Assembly: GCF_000330505.1 (NCBI RefSeq)
Contig: NW_004443648.1
Coordinates: forward strand, 1,311,324 to 1,334,729
DNA length: 23,406 nucleotides
Source of the DNA: Entamoeba invadens IP1
Lineage: Eukaryota > Evosea > Mastigamoebida > Endamoebidae
Direction: 5' to 3'
A program made the position numbers and the translations under genes. The notes under the pieces are model-generated. The model had not been told where the DNA came from and made no database searches. It saw only the letters and a program-made list of their open reading frames with translations. Positions 18,638-23,406 of the stretch are shown here, piece by piece; positions within the stretch are counted from its first letter, which is position 1, and each line of letters opens with the position of its first letter.

Positions 18638-19426
18638 TGTAAAAAGTTTGAGTGTTCATTAATTCAATTTTAGCATTCTTAAGTCAATTCTACAAACGTT
18701 AAACTGGTTGTCTAGTTTTGGGGGCTTAATAAATTTATTGATTCTATCCATCCACAGACAAATTGTCTTGATGTGCTTTTTCTGTGTAAAAAGAATATTT
18801 TATTTTTTTGGTATGCAAAAATGTAGTAAGCCAAGAGTTAATAACACAGATGTTGTATCGCAAATACAACACAACTCAATTGAAATAATGAATGTTTGCA
18901 AATTAATGGAATTGAAATTTTAAATAATGTAAGCGAAGTAGTGGATAATAATTTTATTTTATTTTATTTTATAATTGTTGTAATTGTGTTCAAACTTAAG
19001 TTGCAATAAAAAAATGAAATACATTTATGACCACTGTTCAAGTTGGTTAAAATTAAGAAAATCTCTGTTGAAATTTTCACATCAAGTGTCGGCTTTATAA
19101 CGTATGATAACTCTTTTTCATTTTTAGTGTGCACTTTGTAACAATTTTATTTTTACCATATTTTGTGATATTTGTCATTCACATTTGTGTCGTTGTCAAC
19201 TTCATCACTTTTTGAGTTAAGCATTTCCATAGATGCAACCAGATTTGTCAATACAAAATCAAAAAGTTCAATTTTCAGTTTGTAATTCACAGACTTTTTT
19301 ATCACAAGTTTCTTCATCTTACAAACGCCCAAGACTTTTGTTTTGTGAGCTTAAATGCAACAAATTGAGATTGGATGTCCTCGATGGACGAACGGAACAC
19401 TTCTTCATTTGTGTTTTATTCACAAA
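18638..19426. other. Intergenic region with weak coding traces
   Basis: An open plus frame at 18708-18923 (71 residues) has a protein-like end (CSKPRVNNTDVVSQIQHNSI and more) but a hydrophobic, AT-driven beginning; it may be a gene fragment. A second plus frame at 19233-19472 begins MQPDLSIQNQ and overlaps the start of the LRR pseudogene in another frame; its role is unclear and it may include the remains of that gene's N-terminus. No promoter or RNA gene is recognised. Confidence 0.3.
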
Positions 19427-20405
19427 GTTGCACCTTTTATTGATGCACAACTTTACATCATTCAAAGGATAGAAAATACTCCACAAAACGTGGTGACCAA
19501 AACAAGTGAATTATACAAGAATTACAGAAGTTGAGATATATGAAGTATGTCACAATCAATGACGGATGCACTGAAATTTCAAAGGAACTTTTTGAGGAAT
19601 GCAACAATCTTGAAACAATAGAAATACCATTATCTGTTAAAACAATTATTGGAGATGTTTTTGTGAGTTGTGCAAAAGTTTCTGGAATTGTGTGTGATCC
19701 CAAGTGTATTTCTTTTTTTGTAAAACCATCAAACATTCAAGTGATAGTTATACCTGAAAGCATTACCAAGCTCAACAGAAGTGACTTTATTTAGTGTATG
19801 AACGTGAATGAACTGACTATACCAAAATCACTGAAAGAGATTGAACAAAACACCTTCAGTAATATGTATGATATCCTTAATTTTTCTAAAGACCCAATAT
19901 TTGTAAAGAATATAAACAAACAGTTGTTGTTTCGAGTGAACAAACCAGATTTTGTAACAGTCAGACCAAAAGAATGTTTTAAAGGGTGTGTTAATCTCCA
20001 AGATGTGAAAATCCAAAATACAATTTGAGCATTAAATCAAAAGCATTTGCAAGATGTATTCGACTCAAACCAATCACCATCCCTCAAAGTGTGACATTAA
20101 TCGCTATAAAATCAACCGATGCATTTGGAGTTTGCAAAACAAATGCGTTTAATGGATTAAATCAAGTGCAATATGAATCAATGTTAGATGAACTTAACAT
20201 TGACAATTTCATGACTCCAATGATGTTTAAAGATTATTCAAATTATAAAAATATCAAATGTCTCGAGAAACAAATAACAACACAAAATATAAAATCTGAA
20301 ACATTTCAGAAATTCAAACGTTTAAATTTCAAGCTAACTATAAAATTTCAATTCCAGAATACATTTTTTGTTTTTTATTTTAAAAATTTAAATTATTATT
20401 ATTAA
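19427..20405 (+). pseudogene. BspA-like leucine-rich-repeat protein, decayed
   Basis: Three phases read in order as one protein. 19427-19530 encodes VAPFIDAQLYIIQRIENTPQ. 19531-20024 encodes YVTINDGCTEISKELFEECN, NLETIEIPLSVKTI and ELTIPKSLKEIEQNTFSN. 20025-20405 encodes SIKSKAFARCIRLKPITIPQ and a non-repeat tail. The motif (L/I)xx(I/V)xIPxSVxxIxxxxFxxCxxL is the Treponema/BspA-type LRR, a large Entamoeba surface or cytoplasmic family thought to act in adhesion or scaffolding. Lesions: a 1-nt loss at about 19530, an in-frame TAG at 19792-19794 and a frameshift near 20023. The N-terminal module of the family is not recognisable upstream. The last 25 codons before TAA are probably non-coding A/T sequence. 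It is too broken to make a full product. Confidence 0.75.
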
Positions 20406-20462
20406 TTATAGTAATTTAATAACTGGAAGAATCAATATAGATAAAATCCAGATAATTTCAGA

Positions 20463-20536
20463 GCACTAAGGGGCCTAAGAAGCCAAGAGTTTTTTCTTCC
20501 AAGCTAACGATCCCGGGTTCGATTCCCGGTTAGTGC
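20463..20536 (+). tRNA. tRNA-like element, probably a pseudogene
   Basis: 74 nt. The acceptor stem GCACTAA pairs perfectly with TTAGTGC. The T arm CCGGG-TTCGATT-CCCGG is perfect and contains a Pol III box B (GGTTCGATTCC). The D region GGCCTAAGAAGCC can form GGC/GCC. The anticodon arm is poor: a run of six T (20490-20495) sits where the loop should be, flanked by arms with only about three pairs. If TTT is the anticodon it would be lysine, but base 37 would be T, which is unusual. T6 would itself tend to end Pol III transcription. A TTTTTTG/TTTTTTT terminator follows directly. Most likely a decayed tRNA or the head of a tRNA-derived element. Confidence 0.5.
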
Positions 20537-20898
20537 ATTTTTTGTTTTTTTCTTTTGTAATTTTTTAATTTTTAATTATAATTAATAGTTTAATAATAAT
20601 TAGTATATTTGACTGATATACATTTTATTTATTCACTTATATTTACAACACCACAATGAACACTTTTTTGGCATTCTTTTTTTATTTAAAAAGTACTCGT
20701 GTTTTTTCATCGGATATTACTGTTGTAATGTCTTCTTTAGTAAATTGGTGATGTGATCAGACGCATATCTTCAACAGGGCGAAAACCAATTTTCACAAAT
20801 TCAGGAAATCAAAAACGCGCATTTTTTCCCTTCAGCCCCATAAGATTTTTAATATGCATATTTCTGTTATTATCGAAAAGTTACTCTTTTTGTAAATT
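20537..20898. other. Intergenic region after the tRNA-like element
   Basis: It starts with a T-rich Pol III-type terminator (20537-20553). A moderately GC-rich patch at 20745-20850 lacks a start codon and has stops in all plus frames. No further gene is supported. Confidence 0.4.
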
Positions 20899-21374
20899 TT
20901 GTTGTTATTTAATTTACCAATTGTGAAAAAAAAGAATCGTCGTGTTGAAATTAAACTACAAAAAGTCACGACATTTGTACGTTCTATCATGCAATTAGTT
21001 GAATTACACACAATTGTAACACTCATTTTAAAGTGCTTTTCAGAACTCGTCGACTTATCATTTCCATACATTTGCGGAATGTCAAATGTACAATTCATCG
21101 CTTTACAACCATTTTCTAACAAAATTGTTGTTGTGTACGTAGACCAAGGTACCACGTGGTCAACCTACCTGACATGATTAAGATGAATTTTGAACTCTTG
21201 CCAGTGTTTGCAACAAATTTTCTTAAAGACAGTTTGAAGACTATACAACGTGAAAATCTGTTAATACCAGTATTAGTCCAACAATTTTATTTACAGTTCG
21301 TTTTGAAGCTTTTTGTGGACATCAGAAGACCTTTAACATTATCAGAAGAAGAGAAAAAAACATCTTATCACTAA
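20899..21374 (+). pseudogene. Unrecognised protein fragment pair, probably one frameshifted gene
   Basis: Frame 1 (20899-21177) encodes VEIKLQKVTTFVRSIMQLVE and DLSFPYICGMSNVQFIALQP; frame 2 (21156-21374) encodes MIKMNFELLPVFATNFLKDS, KTIQRENLLIPVLVQQFYLQ and FVDIRRPLTLSEEEKK. Both read like helical globular protein, and the frames meet at about 21156-21177, a one-base difference, so a single decayed gene is likely. I recognise no domain. The first eight or so residues are probably A/T read-through. Neither promoter box nor intron signal is clear. Two independent small genes cannot be excluded. Confidence 0.35.
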
Positions 21375-21520
21375 GATAGATATAGAGAAGTATATTAAGA
21401 TGTACGTGTACAAGAATGGTTCAAGCAAATTCATCGTCTTTTTGTTTTAAGATTAAAGCTTTTGATCAGTATTTCATTTGCTTCCAGATAGAACTACGAA
21501 TGAAAAGTGGGAAATTCAAC

Positions 21521-21600
21521 AAGAAGCCAGAACCCAACTTTTACCATTCCTGTTTTTTAATGTAAAGATCCGAGTTCGAGTCTTGGAAATTGCATTTTTA
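21521..21600 (+). ncRNA. Second, weaker tRNA-like 3' half
   Basis: A T arm CCGAG-TTCGAGT-CTTGG (21570-21586, one G-T pair) is followed by TTGCATTTTT. This parallels the end of the element at 20463 (GATCCCGGG…TGCATTTTTT). AAGAAGCCA occurs upstream in both (20477 and 21521). No 5' acceptor half can be found. It may be a diverged relative of the first element, or a coincidence. Confidence 0.25.
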
Positions 21601-22139
21601 TCTATCAAACAAATAAGTTATTACTGTTATATTTTTAAAATTATTATGTTGTGATAATTTGAAAAACCAAGTTTATGCTTAAAATTTTACAGAATTATAG
21701 TTAAAATAGAATTAATGAATAAACAATTAATGTAGTTTGTTGAAGTTTGTAAATTGATTTTGTTACATCTTGAACTAAATTAACCAATAAAGTATATACA
21801 TTTTCTAGAGTGTCCCCAAAAAACACATACAACTTAAATTAAAGGTTTGAATTATAAATCCAATTTTTAAAAATATTTTAATTAATTAATCATTTTATTG
21901 TGTAAGTTATGATAAATAACAATTGTATCAATGTGTAATTTTACGAATAAAAATAAAATAACAAAACCATACAATAAAATAAAATGAACAAAAAATAAAC
22001 TTTAGAATGTAATATTAAGTATTTGAAAAATTGTTCAAATAAATAACAAAAAATAATCAAATTAAAATAAAAAAATGTTAAAAAAAATTGATATTAAAAT
22101 TGATAATTTGAAATAATAATATATTGAATATTAAAAAAA
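21601..22139. other. AT-rich flank of the minisatellite
   Basis: Dominated by A/T runs, with no open frame or RNA gene seen. AT content is extreme between 21990 and 22139, just before the satellite begins. Confidence 0.5.
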
Positions 22140-23337
22140 ACACTCACACTCACACACTTCAATTGTCATCCCAATAACACACTCACTCACACACTTCAAT
22201 TGTCATCCCAATAACACACTCACTCACTCACACACTTCAATTGTCATCCCAATAACACACTCACTCACACACTTCAATTGTCATCCCAATAACACACTCA
22301 CTCACACACTTCAATTGTCATCCCAATAACACACTCACTCACACACTTCAATTGTCATCCCAATAACACTCACACTCACACACTTCAATTGTCATCCCAA
22401 TAACACACTCACTCACTCACACACTTCAATTGTCATCCCAATAACACACTCACTCACACACACACTTCAATTGTCATCCCAATAACACACTCACTCACTC
22501 ACACACTTCAATTGTCATCCCAATAACACACTCACTCACACACTTCAATTGTCATCCCAATAACACACTCACTCACTCACACACTTCAATTGTCATCCCA
22601 ATAACACACTCACACACACACTTCAATTGTCATCCAATAACACACTCACTCACACACTTCAATTGTCATCCCAATAACACACTCACACACACACTTCAAT
22701 TGTCATCCCAATAACACACTCACTCACACACTTCAATTGTCATCCCAATAACACACTCACACTCACACACTTCAATTGTCATCCCAATAACACACTCACT
22801 CACTCACACACTTCAATTGTCATCCAATAACACACTCACTCACACACACACTTCAATTGTCATCCCAATAACACTCACACTCACACACTTCAATTGTCAT
22901 CCAATAACACACTCACTCACACACTTCAATTGTCATCCCAATAACACACTCACTCACTCACACTCACTTCAATTGTCATCCCAATAACACACTCACACAC
23001 ACACTTCAATTGTCATCCAATAACACACTCACTCACACACACACTTCAATTGTCATCCCAATAACACTCACACTCACACACTTCAATTGTCATCCCAATA
23101 ACACACTCACTCACACACTTCAATTGTCATCCAATAACACACTCACTCACTCACACACTTCAATTGTCATCCCAATAACACACTCACACACACACTTCAA
23201 TTGTCATCCCAATAACACACTCACTCACACACTTCAATTGTCATCCAATAACACACTCACTCACACACACACTTCAATTGTCATCCAATAACACACTCAC
23301 TCACACACTTCAATTGTCATCCCAATAACACACTCAC
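22140..23337. repeat. Minisatellite of 31 units, about 36-44 bp each
   Basis: I count 31 copies of the core CTTCAATTGTCATCC(C)AATA. Each is separated by a variable ACAC/ACTC spacer (CACACTCACTCACACA and longer or shorter forms). Units differ in the number of ACTC and CA steps and in CCC versus CC in the core (short form at copies 13, 18, 20, 23, 26, 29 and 30). Every unit has the palindrome CAATTG. The strand is strongly skewed: almost no G apart from the single G of TGTCATCC. Translations through the array are artefacts of the repeat. It sits between extremely AT-rich flanks. Confidence 0.95.
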
Positions 23338-23406
23338 TTTCTCATTTTAAAAGTCCATTTTATTTATATATTATTTATTATATTCTTATAATTTTAAAAT
23401 TAATTA
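23338..23406. other. AT-rich sequence after the minisatellite
   Basis: 69 bp of mostly A/T sequence to the window end. No feature is seen. Confidence 0.5.

Noticed and set aside
20832..21155. Minus-strand 107-codon frame
   Set aside because: It overlaps the more protein-like plus-strand fragment, and its second half is A/T-driven Phe/Ile/Asn sequence.
23010..23291. Open frame of 93 codons in the minisatellite
   Set aside because: Its translation (NTLTHTHTSIVIP repeated) is only the repeat read in one frame; the irregular unit length would shift it in any other copy number.
22140..23337. CRISPR array
   Set aside because: The spacers are low-complexity ACTC/CA steps, not unique sequences, and the context is eukaryotic. 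It is a minisatellite.

Overview
The window looks like nuclear DNA of an Entamoeba species. The reptile parasite E. invadens or a relative fits best, but the species is inferred from gene style and not proven. Four things point there. Intergenic DNA is very AT-rich and coding DNA clearly less so. Introns are short and begin GTTTGT. TATA-like boxes sit about 30 bp before start codons. The gene families are Entamoeba-typical: a CxxC-rich transmembrane receptor kinase, a BspA-like leucine-rich-repeat protein and a kinesin.

Layout. Positions 1-5300 hold the apparently intact genes: a ThuA/amidotransferase-fold-like protein (minus, one intron), an N-terminal-motor kinesin (minus, one intron), an unrecognised 317-residue protein (plus, divergent from the kinesin) and a doubtful 77-residue ORF (minus). 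Positions 5343-6837 are AT-rich and non-coding, with a perfect 17-bp-stem hairpin at 5371-5409. Positions 6838-15491 (minus) are one giant receptor-kinase gene: signal peptide, beta-rich ectodomain, a very long array of CxxC repeats, one membrane helix, an MSP-like domain and a kinase domain. Four small lesions break it: a 1-nt loss in a T run, a TGA at a repeat cysteine, a 2-nt loss in a GT run and a further 1-nt loss. It is either a young pseudogene or a stretch of poor sequence.

From 15.5 to 21.6 kb lies a gene graveyard. It contains a GC-richer coding-like fragment, one small basic ORF behind a good TATA box, a thioredoxin-like pseudogene with a CAKC site, a 1,012-bp non-autonomous DNA transposon with 27-bp inverted ends and a 5-bp target duplication, a BspA-like LRR pseudogene, a degenerate tRNA-like element with a possible second copy, and a frameshifted unrecognised ORF pair. 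The window closes with a 31-copy minisatellite (22140-23337).

How parts relate. No operon logic applies. The kinesin and the 317-residue gene share a 422-bp divergent promoter region. The receptor kinase, if expressed, would couple a Cys-rich surface domain to cytoplasmic Ser/Thr or dual-specificity phosphorylation. The decayed genes, transposon and satellite suggest a low-constraint, possibly subtelomeric or heterochromatic region. I found no clear new multi-gene system. The best leads are the inverted-repeat element, the minisatellite, the shared 3' splice sequence and the broken giant kinase.
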